Assembly (NCBI GenBank): GCA_949318235.1
Contig: OX439132.1
Coordinates: 44,738,783-44,802,782 of the forward strand
DNA length: 64,000 bases
From: Ecdyonurus torrentis
Taxonomy: Eukaryota; Arthropoda; Insecta; Ephemeroptera; Heptageniidae
Direction: 5' to 3'
Notes under the pieces: generated by a model
The model's input: only the letters and a program-made list of their open reading frames with translations
Database searches by the model: none
Told to the model about the DNA's origin: nothing
Shown here: piece by piece, positions 34,838-44,605 of the stretch
Position numbering within the stretch: the first letter of the stretch is position 1
Layout: each line of letters opens with the position of its first letter
Position numbers and translations under genes: made by a program

Positions 34838-35218
34838 GCTTTGCTTTGTCATATTGTGTTATCGTGCTATACACTAATCCCAGTGTCAAGACATTGTCTT
34901 ATCGACAGGTAAGGACTTTCCAATTAATGGAAAAGCACACACGGGCCGGCCACGGCCTAAGTACACAGCCCGGCATTCACCATGACAGCCTAGAGAAACC
35001 GTGGAAACATCTAGGCAGGCTGGTCGGTGCAATCACATCAATCATGCACCTCCCGAATACTGTGCGTCGTCATGGAATGCATGTAAACATACATCGTGCA
35101 ACGTGTTGTGCTCTCACACTTCACGTACGCACCCAGCAGTGGCTCGAACCTATACTCGGTGAGGAGTACAGAGTTGCGAGTCAGCTGCCTTCACCACTCG
35201 GCCATACCAGCTCGGTAT
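34838..35218 (-). mobile_element. SINE-2, full-length copy
   Basis: Reverse orientation. The right end holds the tRNA-like head (TCAGCTGCCTTC..CGGCCATACCAG is the inverse of the A-box region; GGCTCGAACC is the inverse B box). The left end holds the inverse tail (TATTGTGTTATCGTGC). A long plus-strand ORF (34711-35358) is antisense to the SINE and shares peptides with the antisense ORFs of the copies at 15457 and 46526. Confidence 0.85.
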
Positions 35219-35299
35219 GTATACACTTTCTTGGAGACGTAAACTACAAGAGTGAAGGTAGAGCTCGAGTTAAAAATGAAATTTGCAGCGTTTATATAA

Positions 35300-35845
35300 A
35301 CTCGTTCTATAAACTAGACACAACACTTGAGCCAGCTTCAAAATTTTTACTTTGTTAAAAACATCTGATCATGACGTCATTATCAGTTTACTACGTTTGT
35401 ATCAACGAAGCTGAAGGTAACGTAAGGCAACGACTTCGAATTTCGTTCGTCTTTTCCGAATTTGCCCGATCGACGAGATCTATTTCCAGTAAAATTTCAT
35501 TTTTTTTTTCAAAAAAAAATACACACGATAATATTTTCTCGCCATCAAAAACGTGAAAAATACTGTAAATAAAGATTTAAATCTTGCAGCAGACGCACGA
35601 AATGCGCAGTCGATGCCTTACGTTATCTTTAGCTTCGTTGGTTTGTATATCATTGATCATTGTTATTTCTACGTTTAGAACTTTGAACTTGATAAGAATG
35701 AATTCATTAAAAAAAGTTCCATTCTCAATACGACTCACTTTTATCGGCTCAAAAAACAAGATTAACCAATGAATGTGTCTTATTCTGTTGGTCAGCCAAT
35801 CACTGTAAATGAGATTCACTTTACTTTACAGAACAAGCTATGGTC
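35300..35845 (+). mobile_element. Family H repeat, copy 2, with nested hAT MITE
   Basis: ATAAACTAGACACAACACTTGAGCC at the left, CATGACGTCATTATCAG, then the hAT MITE (35403-35640), then AGAACTTTGAACTTGAT, CTTTTATCGGCTCAAAA, CCAATGAATGTGTCTTATT, CCAATCACTGT and GAACAAGCTAT. Removing the MITE and one copy of GTTTGTAT restores the order of copy 1. Confidence 0.75.
35403..35640 (+). mobile_element. hAT-type MITE (family I), copy 2
   Basis: 238 bp with the same termini as 29558-29790 and an exact 8-bp duplication GTTTGTAT at 35395-35402 and 35641-35648. The interior is about 93% identical to copy 1 by eye. Confidence 0.92.
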
Positions 35846-35978
35846 AAACCATATAAACATACGAGAGTGGGTAGTAGGTGGGTTGTCGCTAACCACAAAA
35901 TTTAGAGTTGAGAAGAGAAGAGAAATCTTTGTCATCATGACTGCTAGACTTTCTGCAGTGCTTTGCATTATATTGTAA

Positions 35979-36372
35979 TGCAAGGTCAGGGTGCAAGGTC
36001 AGGGTGCAAGGTCAGGGTGCAAGGTCAGGGTGCAAGGTCAGGGTGCAAGGTCAGGGTGCAAGGTAAGGGTGCAAGGTCAGGGTGCAAGGTCAGGGTGCAA
36101 GGTCAGGGTGCAAGGGCAGGGTGCAAGGGCAGGGTGCAAGGTCAGGGTGCGAGGTCAGGGTGCGAGGTCAGGGTGCAAGGTCAGGGTGCAAGGTCAGGGT
36201 GCAAGGTCAGGGTGCAAGGTAAGGGTGCAAGGTCAGGGTGCAAGGTCAGGGTGCAAGGTCAGGGTGCAAGGGCAGGGTGCAAGGGCAGGGTGCAAGGTCA
36301 GGGTGCGAGGTCAGGGTGCGAGGTCAGGGTGCAAGGTCAGGGTGCGAGGTCAGGGTGCAAGGTCAGGGTGTA
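35979..36372. repeat. 13-bp minisatellite, about 30 units, with 12-unit higher-order repeat
   Basis: Unit AAGGTCAGGGTGC. Variant units (AAGGTAAGGGTGC at 36061 and 36217; AAGGGCAGGGTGC pairs at 36112 and 36268; GAGGTCAGGGTGC pairs at 36151 and 36307) recur at exactly 156 bp, or 12 x 13, so a 12-unit block has been duplicated. No unit contains a stop in any frame on the plus strand. Hence long ORFs with a 13-residue period (VQGQGARSGCKVR) appear in more than one frame. I read these as artefacts. Confidence 0.95.
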
Positions 36373-36577
36373 GCACGATAAGAGCTCCCGAGCTGCCTGC
36401 CTTCCTGCCACATTCAAGTGAACAAAAAGTAGAGACTCACTATGGTCTCTAAAACAGCATGGATTGTTCTTGACACAGATTTCTCTTCTCTTCATGCCCT
36501 TTCTCTTTTACCCACCACCCACTCTCGTATGTTTACTTAGTTTTCCCATATAAACGCTGCAAATTTCATTTCTAACT

Positions 36578-36865
36578 GCAGTGAGTAAACAACTGCTTTA
36601 TAAAGTTTTGTCCTTACCTTGAAGTGCTTTTCAACAACACGAAACCTTGCAACTGTCTCCAGATTAAAAAGCAAGCTCACGATATCTAATATATTGAATT
36701 ATCTCATACCATTGGTCGCTTTCTTATACTTTTCTAACTATACAATATCTCTACCTATTATAATTCAGGGACACTTATTAAGTAACGTTTAAACATATTA
36801 TATCTCTTAATTATTCATGAAAAAATTACTACTAATGAGGCAGAGATATAAATACTGTAAATTGA
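36578..36865. other. Spacer, no feature seen
   Basis: Unique sequence without element ends or ORF motifs. Confidence 0.4.
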
Positions 36866-37316
36866 AATAGGTAAAATATTAACCTGAAACAGGTATTGAT
36901 ATACTACAATAAAGTTGTGTCTCACCTATATTAGGTAACATTTCAGCTGCATTAAAGGCATAGAACACATTGAACAAAAAACATGTCTAGTATCCTAACA
37001 TACCTAAATATCAATTTTAATTTGACCGGAGTCATTGATTTCTAATTTATTTTCAATTTACAAAATGTCAGATTCATGCTTATGACGTCACAGCTTACTA
37101 GTCAACGCGCGTGGAAACAGGCAAGCTGTGACGTCATAAACATGACATGCAGCTGTAAATGGAAAATAAATTAGAAATCAATGACTCCGGACAAATCAAC
37201 GTTGATATTTAGGTATGTTAGGATACTAGACATGTTTTTTTGTTCAAAGTGTTCTATACCTTTAAGTAACATTGTAGTATATCAATACCCGGTTCAGGTT
37301 AATATTTACCAATCAC
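36866..37316. mobile_element. Palindromic element split by a family B MITE
   Basis: Outer arms GGTAAAATATTAACCTGAAA.. and GTATTGATATACTACAAT on the left pair with ATTGTAGTATATCAATAC and GGTTCAGGTTAATATTTACC on the right. The family B copy lies between the arms, close to the loop. Confidence 0.7.
36952..37265. mobile_element. Family B TTAA palindromic MITE, copy 2
   Basis: TTAA at both ends (left TTAAAGGCATAGAACAC, right GTTCTATACCTTTAA). Two TGACGTCA (near 37081 and 37125) are symmetrical about ACGCGCGT. Confidence 0.88.
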
Positions 37317-37594
37317 AATATACAAGTTTTATAAACGTGCAGTAAATTTTGTTTTCTGTGTTCTTCTGACTCACTCAAACAGGTTGCACCCATTTTTCTA
37401 GGCGCGCACGTAATATTTGACAGCTTATGATATGAGTATTTAAGTTTTATACCTTAAAATAAAAATTTAATATTATAAGGGCATTCTTTTAGTGAAAGTA
37501 GGAAGAATAAAACAATTCACATAGCAAAATCGTGCATCGTATAGTAAAATGGTATGAGCATATTTCTTAGTTTGTAAAATATAGAAGAAAATAT

Positions 37595-37938
37595 TTAAAG
37601 GCATAGAAAACATGAAACAACAAGTTCTTTTTAATTATTACACACAAATGGGATCTACAAAAGTGATGATAATTTTTACCAGAATGTAAATGTGGTCCCA
37701 CATGAGAGCGTGAAAAAACTGTAAAGTATGCAATTTGCGTGAATATTTCTATTTATGACGTCAGAAACATGCAAAAATTAGTATGAAAATGTTATGCAGG
37801 TTGCATAAATCGAAATTTTTCTGATCACTGCTACGGCGTTACAGTTGGGTTTTGAGACCAATTAAAGTTATTTATGTAAGTCCCATCAAGTGTTTTGTGA
37901 TGTAAATGCAAATGTTTTCATGTTGTCTATGCCTTTAA
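37595..37938 (-). mobile_element. Family A TTAA MITE, copy 9, variant termini
   Basis: TTAA both ends, but the ends are TTAAAGGCATAGAAAACATG and CATGTTGTCTATGCCTTTAA, a better-matched inverted pair than in other A copies and similar to 59303-59650. TGACGTCA near 37755. Confidence 0.85.
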
Positions 37939-38642
37939 GTACTACACATGTATGTATTATTATTCAGTCATGTTTATTATGATTAAAGGTCTGTCTACAC
38001 GAGGTTATAGAATTGTAGTGCAATATTTTTCATTCACAAGTACAAAAGCTAATTTACATTCAGTTGAGTGTAAAATACTAGATAATCGTCGGCTTAGTGT
38101 CATTTAGCCACAAAACAGAAATGCAATTTTAAACCTTATATAAACCTATCAATGCAACATAATAATGTAAGGTATAGTGAAAACGTCTTTTGTGCGTCTT
38201 TTGTGATTTTGCACGATCGCAATACTTCTAGAAAAACTTAAAAGAAAAAAATCACGCAAAAATAATTTCTCGGGAAAAAAAGCAGAAACATAGTAAATAT
38301 AAAGATTTAAAATTTAGAAAAAAAAAAAAAAACATTTTTTTTTTTTTTTTTGCTTTCTTATACTATTTACACTGACACTTACTACATTGATGTTTATTTT
38401 ATAATAGAACTGATAATCTGTTTTTTTTTTAAACACAAACTCTAAGCCGACGTAATATCCTCCACTTCCGATTTAACGTAGCACGGATATACAAAGTACA
38501 TAAAGTAGCTTTTAATGGACTTAAGATTCTAACGTAAATTAAAATGTATTTTAATTGTTTTGAAACGACAAAAACAAATCTTCTTAATAACTTACATCCA
38601 TTGTAAAAAATAAACTTTAAAACATAATCTGATTGTATCACA
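37939..38642. other. Spacer with weak family I-like stretch
   Basis: 38170-38320 contains GTCTTTTGTG, CACGATCGCAATACTTCT and AAATATAAAGATTTAAA, reminiscent of the family I interior but without its termini. Adjacent A (38320-38332) and T (38335-38351) runs. Nothing firm. Confidence 0.3.
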
Positions 38643-38931
38643 TTCACTCTAAAAATTGGTGCATTACTTTAGTTACGAATCCTAACTTATTTAAGATATA
38701 CACTTTTAAGTTATTATGAGTAGCTAAAATAATGCATTTTAGCAAATTATTAAAAATAGCTAATTTAAGTTTTTTTTAAAGTTTTTTTAAGCTATTTCAA
38801 GTTAAATTAGCTATTTTTAATAATTTGCTAAAATGCATTATTTTAGCTACTCATAATAACTTAAAAGTGATTATCTTAAATAAGTTAGTATTCGTAACTA
38901 AAGTAATGCACCAATTTTTAGAGTGTTGCTG
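38643..38931. mobile_element. Family L palindrome, copy 1
   Basis: Near-perfect inverted repeat: CACTCTAAAAATTGGTGC at the left, GCACCAATTTTTAGAGTG at the right, arms ~135 bp with words TGCATTACTTTAGTTACGAA, TTATTATGAGTAGCTAAAAT and ATGCATTTTAGCAAATTATT. The short AT-rich centre has AAGTTTTTTTTAAAG. Copy 2 lies at 51990-52280. Confidence 0.85.
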
Positions 38932-39229
38932 TAGTCGTCAGATCGTAAGTTTGCTTCCTACACTCGTCATTGCAAATGTTACTTACCGAGATATTGCACT
39001 TCAATATAAAAACATTGACATTTTCACTGCTCTATATAAACAAGACCTCAAACACCTCCACACTATCGATTTACATTTGATTTGAACAACATAAACTTTG
39101 TTTATCTTTACTCACTCGCACATCAGTAAACACTTTGTGATGCACGGACCAATAACCAACGTAATGTAGAGTCAATCATTGTGACGTCATATAGTGGTGT
39201 ACGGATACACGGAGAAAAAAATTAATATT

Positions 39230-39233
<4 letters not shown>

Positions 39234-39270
<37 letters not shown>
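39234..39270. repeat. Poly-A tract
   Basis: About 37 A residues. No element recognised upstream. Confidence 0.9.
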
Positions 39271-39274
<4 letters not shown>

Positions 39275-39384
39275 ATACCCTATGGCATAATAAGGAGAAA
39301 AAAATGTTAGGCGGTAATTTAATTTCATATTCTAAAACATGGTCCTGAATCAATTGATACATGAATTTCTAACTTTTGAGTTCA

Positions 39385-39715
39385 TTAAAGCCATAGACAA
39401 CATTAAAACAACATGTGCTCTATAATGAATAAACATGAAATGGGATCTTCAAAACTGATGACAATTTTTACCCGAATGTTAATGTAGCCCCACGAGAGAG
39501 CGTGAAAATACTGTAAATGCGTGACTATTCATGTTTATGACGTCAAAAACATGTAAAAATTAATAAAAAAATGTTGTACGGGTTGTATAAATTGAAATAT
39601 TCTGATCACTGTTACGGACAGTTGAGTTTTGAGTCAAAATAAAGTTATTTATGTAAGTCACATCAAGTGTTTTGTGATATAAATGCTTATGTTTTCTTCT
39701 GGTCTATTCTTTTAA
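39385..39715 (-). mobile_element. Family A TTAA palindromic MITE, copy 10
   Basis: TTAA both ends (TTAAAGCCATAGACAAC left, GGTCTATTCTTTTAA right). TGACGTCA near 39538. Short internal deletions relative to other copies (331 bp). Confidence 0.85.
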
Positions 39716-39920
39716 GTATTTTTAATAATTTTGGAAAATTGAAAGATGACGTCATGGTGGACATACAAAAAAGCTACCGACCGGAATGTCATTTCGGGAC
39801 TGTCAAAAATAATTAATTTTATACTTAATGAACTAAAAATCAGAAACTTGTATATCTATTGATTCAGAACGATATCTTCTTTTAGAATATGCAATAAAAC
39901 TACCCCCTTTATATAGAATG

Positions 39921-40497
39921 TATAGGTGGAGACAGCGGTCAAAGTTTCGCGTTTTTATTGTGACAGCGATAGTAAACTAGCTCTCTGATTGGCTAGCGGG
40001 CTTACGCGCTAAGAGCTGGCGCATTTCTTTAACTTTTGCGGTAGCGGTAATGCGCTTCGCATAAGTTAGACTTCACCTAACTTTTGCGAAAACATAAAGA
40101 ATGCGGTATGACGTGGGCCAATCAGACGCGCCGTTCAGGCATCGGCAGATGACAATCGTATATTATGTCTCGCGCCAAATTCAAACCACTCTTTTAACTC
40201 CTGTGTGCATTGTGTTAAATCTTATTAATAATAAGGTCTGATATAAAATTTTTAGTATGTAATTAATTTTTTTAACACTACAAATAAATGCAAATCCTTA
40301 ATTTTGCTTAAAAACCTCTATTATTAATTTATTATTCTTTTCTATTTTTGTCAGCTGGGCATGGTCCGCCATTTGGGATGGCCGTTTATCACAAAACTTT
40401 TGGGGGTAAAAATTTGACCACTGTTTGCTCAGCTATCGCAGTCACATTTTAATGGGAATGCGATTGCGATAATTTGACCGCTGTCTCCACCTTATAG
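39921..40497. mobile_element. DNA element with AGGTGGAGACAGCGGTCAAA termini
   Basis: Perfect 20-bp terminal inverted repeat enclosing ~570 bp that is richer in G+C than its surroundings. Flanks are TAT on both sides (GTAT left, TATA right), which might be a 3-bp duplication as in PIF/Harbinger elements, but TA-rich flanks make this unsafe. The interior has CTGATTGGCTAG and GGCCAATCAGAC (inverted CCAAT boxes), TGACGTGGGC and GTCCGCCATTTGGGATGGCCG. No transposase ORF. Confidence 0.7.
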
Positions 40498-40499
<2 letters not shown>

Positions 40500-40551
<52 letters not shown>

Positions 40552-40553
40552 TA

Positions 40554-40598
<45 letters not shown>
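40500..40598. repeat. (TA)n-GTGTGT-(TA)n microsatellite
   Basis: TA arrays at 40500-40547 and 40566-40598 joined by TTTTTATGTGTGTGTGTA. Directly adjoins the right end of the preceding element. Confidence 0.9.
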
Positions 40599-40602
<4 letters not shown>

Positions 40603-41041
40603 AGGGACACTATATATGGAACAAACTAGCTTGTTTGTTAGCAAAAAATGTAGCAAAATTATTTTGCAAATTGTAAAAAAGAAGAAGAAAAAACTTTCAC
40701 GTAAAATATAAATAGAGAATTATGAAACAATTTTCTTTTTAACTTGTAAATTGCTACGCATTACAATTTTGTTTGACGAAACATGATTGTTATTGTTATG
40801 AAAAGTAGCACAAAGCTGTATAAACTCATTTCTCAACTTAATGTTTGTTATTCTCATTTATATCATTAAAACAATGTCAATATAAAGCTTTCAAAACGTC
40901 TGTTAAAGATTCAAATTAAAATATAATTAAATTATTTTATGCGGAAGAAATATTTTATGATATTATAAAAAAAGTGTAATAAAAACGTTTTAATAAAAAT
41001 GTGATTTTTATTGACAATAGATAACAAATATTGACACACGC

Positions 41042-41073
<32 letters not shown>

Positions 41074-41404
41074 TCGAGTCCGCTTCGTGAGTCAGTAAAA
41101 ACCAATCGATATTGGTAACCATGGAAATAAAAAAAAAGGGTTTTCTCAGAAGATGTCATTTACTCTTGCACATTTTATGAGTATAAAAAAAAAAGATAAG
41201 AAATTTCGATTTGTTGTTGAGTTCTTAACGACTTATACGTTGTAAAGTAATCATGTTCTTTTTTTAAAGCTATTTCATCGTGTTTTTTCTTCTTTACCAC
41301 AAAATTCTTATTTGATATGATGTAAAGGGATAAAATATTGAATATTTTCATAATGTCATTTTTATTGTTATTTTGAAAAAGTCCCAAGCCCGTAATATGT
41401 TTGA
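40599..41404. other. Spacer, probable 3' flank of the second terminal exon
   Basis: AT-rich with a poly-A tract at 41043-41069. On the minus strand this lies downstream of the exon at 41409-41580. No clear match to the 3' flank of copy 1. Confidence 0.4.
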
Positions 41405-41408
41405 ATAT

Positions 41409-41580
41409 TTAGAGAAGTCGCACTCGTTCCTCCGCCTCAGAAGGTTCAAGGTCAGTGGAATCCTCTTCAGTGTCAGAACCACCGGAAATGATGTCATCAG
41501 CCGAGCTCCAGTGCTCAAACTCTTCCTTGTGATGCTCTAGTGCCATCAGACTTGGGAATAAACTGTCGCACGCCGAGCAT
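41409..41580 (-). CDS. 3'-terminal exon of an unidentified zinc-knuckle-like protein (copy 2)
   Basis: Minus-strand homologue of 2566-2737 with the same phase, length (56 codons) and acceptor (TTCACAG). It differs from copy 1 at nine bases: six synonymous and three replacements (V to I, A to T, and E to V in the terminal ERERLL, giving ERVRLL). The Cys-x2-Cys and His-His residues are unchanged. The ~54 bp before the acceptor differ at only about two positions. No frame damage is seen, so both copies may be expressed or very recently duplicated. Upstream exons would lie to the right of 42130 but none was recognised. Confidence 0.7.
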
Positions 41581-41786
41581 CTGTGAACATAGCGAGTGAA
41601 ATATGTTAAATATTGGTTGTAATTTGGACGTAATATGCAAAATATTGGAGAAGTTAGAGAAATATAAATGTTACCATTTTTACATTAAATCTTTATTGGT
41701 CATGGGAAATAGACTCCAATATAAAGAAATAACGTTACAAAAGAGGGAGACTCTACAATCATATAGCTTTGGTGTATCACTTCAAG

Positions 41787-42025
41787 TTAAAGGCGTAGAA
41801 CACCTTGAAGAAAAAAGTTGCGATATTACAAAATATCATATCATGCTCGCTTGTTTTATGCGCACGTAAACCGGGCGAGCTGTGACGTCATTTTGAATGC
41901 ATTTTGTGGCATTTTTTGAATGGAAAATAAATTAGAAATCAAAGACTCCGGCTAAATCAACGTTGATTTTCAGGTTTATTAGTATATTGCACAACATTTT
42001 TGTTCAAGGTGTTCTACGCCTTTAA
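41787..42025. mobile_element. Family B TTAA MITE, copy 3 (internally deleted), in the duplicated intron
   Basis: TTAA both ends (TTAAAGGCGTAGAACACC left, GGTGTTCTACGCCTTTAA right), 239 bp. The left arm has lost the segment with the first CRE; the second remains near 41883. It separates the exon-proximal intron from the 42026-42130 block, whereas copy 1 has no MITE at that point (GGATACTTGTC), so insertion followed duplication or is copy-specific. Confidence 0.85.
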
Positions 42026-42130
42026 GTATCCTGCAGCATAGGCAAAAAGTCGGGCAGGTATGTTGTACGGGTTGCCTGCATATCAACATTGTAGGCGTTA
42101 GTAAGGCGTGACTTAAACCCAAATATTTAT
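42026..42130. repeat. Intronic block duplicated from 2258-2345 (inverted)
   Basis: Read on the minus strand: ACTAACGCCT, GCAACCCGTACAACATA, CTGCCCGACTTTTTGCCTA, CTGCAGGATACTT, in the same order as at 2258-2345. Confidence 0.75.
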
Positions 42131-42183
42131 TTGACGTAATGTGTTTTCTGTACAATAACGCCTTTTTTGAATTGAATTGTAAA

Positions 42184-42505
42184 AAGGATGTGGCGGATAA
42201 GGAAACCACGTGATGTTATAAGTGGGAGGTGGCTTAGGCCTATAGCTTCGTGCTGCCGTTCTCCCACTTTCACAGTCACGTGGTTTCCGCTTCCGGCACT
42301 TCTTTTTCCTATTTTTATAGGTTTATATAAAATGAGTGTGTCTGTTTACTCAAAAAGTGGAAAAAGGAAGTGGCCGGAAGAGGAAACCACGTGACGATAA
42401 AAGTGGGATTGCTTGCTGCTGGCACCAAGGTTTCTCCCACTTTTACCGTCACGTGGTTTCCTCTTCCGGCACTTCATTTTCTGCATTTTGAGTAAACATA
42501 AGCAA
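42184..42505. mobile_element. Two tandem foldbacks with CCACGTGA arms
   Basis: Unit 1 (about 42184-42327): GGCGGATAAGGAAACCACG arm and CGTGGTTTCCGCTTCCGGC arm. Unit 2 (about 42330-42505): GTGTCTGTTTACTCAAAAAG to TTTTGAGTAAACA, with GGAAACCACGTGACGATAAA and its inverse. Both relate to 13777-13978. Two stem-loops side by side could pair within or between units. Confidence 0.75.
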
Positions 42506-42583
42506 TCACTGTCTTTTTGAAACCAAACTGAAAAATGTAAAATGTAATAATAATAAAAAAAAAAAGTAAAACAATTTGTGAAC

Positions 42584-42619
<36 letters not shown>
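42584..42619. repeat. Poly-T tract
   Basis: About 36 T residues. Confidence 0.9.
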
Positions 42620-42625
<6 letters not shown>

Positions 42626-43599
42626 CTATCTAAATTGCGCTCTATATTTCAAAATACCTTGTTAGCACAGAATCAATTGAATATATTTTTATGTAATTAT
42701 GCTACCATTCAATTAACAAATAATTGAAAAGTTTGTTTTACTTGATGAAAAAAGAATTAAATATTAAAATTTAATTACAAAAATGTTGCAATATAATTTT
42801 TTTATTTCCTTATTTGTTTGTAAGAGCTCATTAACACAAGTAATCGTATTTCCACGTAATATCAAAGTTATTGAAAAAAGAAGATAAAATACATAAAGCT
42901 TACTTTTCATATTAAAAAAAAAGGGTTTTTATTTTTTTATTTTTTTTTGTAATCCCAAGAGAATATTGAAAATAAAACTTTTTAAATGGATATTGAAATG
43001 TTTTACCTTCATCAAAAGAATAATATATTTTTTTATTTATTAATAAAAAAGTTTTAAATTTAATAATAAAATATCAATATTTTGTTTTAATATAAATTGT
43101 AATGTGTTTCTTTATCGTTTTAAAAAGAGATTATTAAATTAAACTACTTGGCTTGGAATTTTTTTTATTTTGTGGATGTTTTTGTATTACAAAAAGTTTA
43201 CAGAATTGATGTCTTGATTTTTCCTTGTCAGAGAGAGAGAGAGAGAGATACTAAAATGGCATTTCCTTGAGCAGACAATGGTAAAAAGTTTTCCTCTCCA
43301 TGTTCCCCCGAACAGGAAATCTTATCCAGCAATTCATCCATTCATTCTCTCACACTCACACAATTGAGGAGAATGTGGTAGATATAAAGTAACAGATCTG
43401 GGAATCAAGTTCGGTGGATGTCGTGTATCTGAGGGAAACACGACGTTACAAAACATGGCAAACTTCAGTCATGTCGCGTCACTGGAGAACACACAAGGGT
43501 CAACTTATGACCTGTTGACCAACTGAAACTTTTAGAGTCTGTAAGGTGTTACCCAATATAGTAAATGTAATGTCACTTATATATATAATATTACTTATA
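42620..43599. other. AT-rich spacer; short (GA)n
   Basis: Contains GA at 43231-43248. A less A/T-rich stretch 43255-43540 is unique in the window and has no ORF above 60 codons. No gene recognised. Confidence 0.4.
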
Positions 43600-43930
43600 G
43601 CCGATTATTTTGTATAATTTTATACATTATAGCTTGTTCTGTAAAGTAAAGTGAATCTCAACAACAGTGATTGGCTGACCAACAAAATACGACACATTCA
43701 TTGGTTGATCTTGTTTTTTGAGGCAACAAAATTGAGTCGCATGAAGAGCATAGAACTTTTTTTTTTGTGGAGTTTCTTTCATTCTTATCAAGTTCAAAGT
43801 TCTAAACGAAGAAATAACAATAATCGAGCATATGTATAAAAGTAGTAAACAGGTAACGACGTCATAATCAGCTGTTATAACAAAGGAACATTTTCGAAGC
43901 CGGCTCAATTTTTGTGTGTAGTTTACAGAA
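43600..43930 (-). mobile_element. Family H repeat, copy 3
   Basis: Reverse orientation: ATAGCTTGTTCTGTAAAGTA, CCAACAAAATACGACACATTC, ATCAAGTTCAAAGTTCTAAA, AGGTAACGACGTCATAATC, GAAGCCGGCTCAA. The octamer is changed to CGACGTCA. The empty site of the hAT MITE is visible as uninterrupted sequence near 43830. Confidence 0.7.
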
Positions 43931-43946
43931 CGAGCTTAAGATACAT

Positions 43947-44248
43947 TTAAAGGCGTAGAACACCTTGAAAAAAAAGACATGTCTAATATCCTAACATACC
44001 TAAATAACTTGGCTGTAATAATTGGCAAAAATTTGGCTGGAATCATTGATTTTTAATTTAGTTTTCCCTTCAAAGGAAATAACAGTTGCGGTTTTATGAC
44101 GTCATAGCTCACTGGTCCACGTGCGCTGAAAGAATTTAGCTGTGACGTCATAAACCCGCATCTGCCAATTCGTGAGTGGAAACTGAATTAGAAATCAATG
44201 ACTCTGGCCAAATCAATGTTAATATTTAGGTATATGTTATGATATTAG

Positions 44249-44284
<36 letters not shown>

Positions 44285-44307
44285 TTCAACGCATTCAATG
44301 CCTTTAA
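43947..44307. mobile_element. Family B TTAA palindromic MITE, copy 4
   Basis: TTAA both ends. Two TGACGTCA, near 44097 and 44143, flank the axis. A 32-base T tract (44252-44283) has expanded inside the right arm. Right terminus diverged (GCATTCAATGCCTTTAA). Confidence 0.85.
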
Positions 44308-44605
44308 TAAAGGGTGTAAATGACGCCACGCGTGCATAGTTGCTTAAACAAATCACACATTGTTGTTAAGTATAATCGTGATGTCACAACCACTATCGGG
44401 GGATATTTGTGACAAATAAAGTTATGGACTTAATATATATATATATATATTAAAATAATAATAATAAACGCTTAACGGAGATTGATTACAAGTTTCTAAT
44501 TTTTCCATTTAAAAAAGCGAGTAAACGATACATAAGACCGATAGTCTTCTATTACTGTAACTATAATAAATTTGACAGTGTTGATATAGCAATAGCTTTT
44601 TTAAT
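44308..44605. other. Spacer with short (TA)n
   Basis: TA tract at 44434-44450, otherwise unremarkable. Confidence 0.4.

Larger units (their letters stand above)
35269..36577. mobile_element. Palindromic element with minisatellite loop
   Basis: The left terminus GTTAAAAATGAAATTTGCAG and the right terminus (inverse GTTAGAAATGAAATTTGCAG) define a 1.3-kb unit. Inner arm blocks CATACGAGAGTGGGTAGT and GAGAAGAGAAATCT pair with GCTCTCG-side inverses near 36480-36530 (CACCCACTCTCGTATG, AGATTTCTCTTCTC). Family H copy 2 is inserted in the left arm and the 13-bp minisatellite occupies the loop. Confidence 0.7.

Noticed and set aside
34711..35358. 215-codon ORF on the plus strand
   Set aside because: Lies antisense over a SINE-2 copy and shares its peptide with other SINE-2 copies; the ends lie in non-coding flank.
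35963..36452. Two overlapping long ORFs with a 13-residue repeat (VQGQGARSGCKVR)
   Set aside because: They are the 13-bp minisatellite read in different frames. The unit has no stop codon, so openness is automatic, and no signal peptide or flanking coding sequence supports a real protein.
38170..38320. Third copy of the hAT-type family I MITE
   Set aside because: Only a few interior words are similar, and neither terminus nor an 8-bp duplication can be found.
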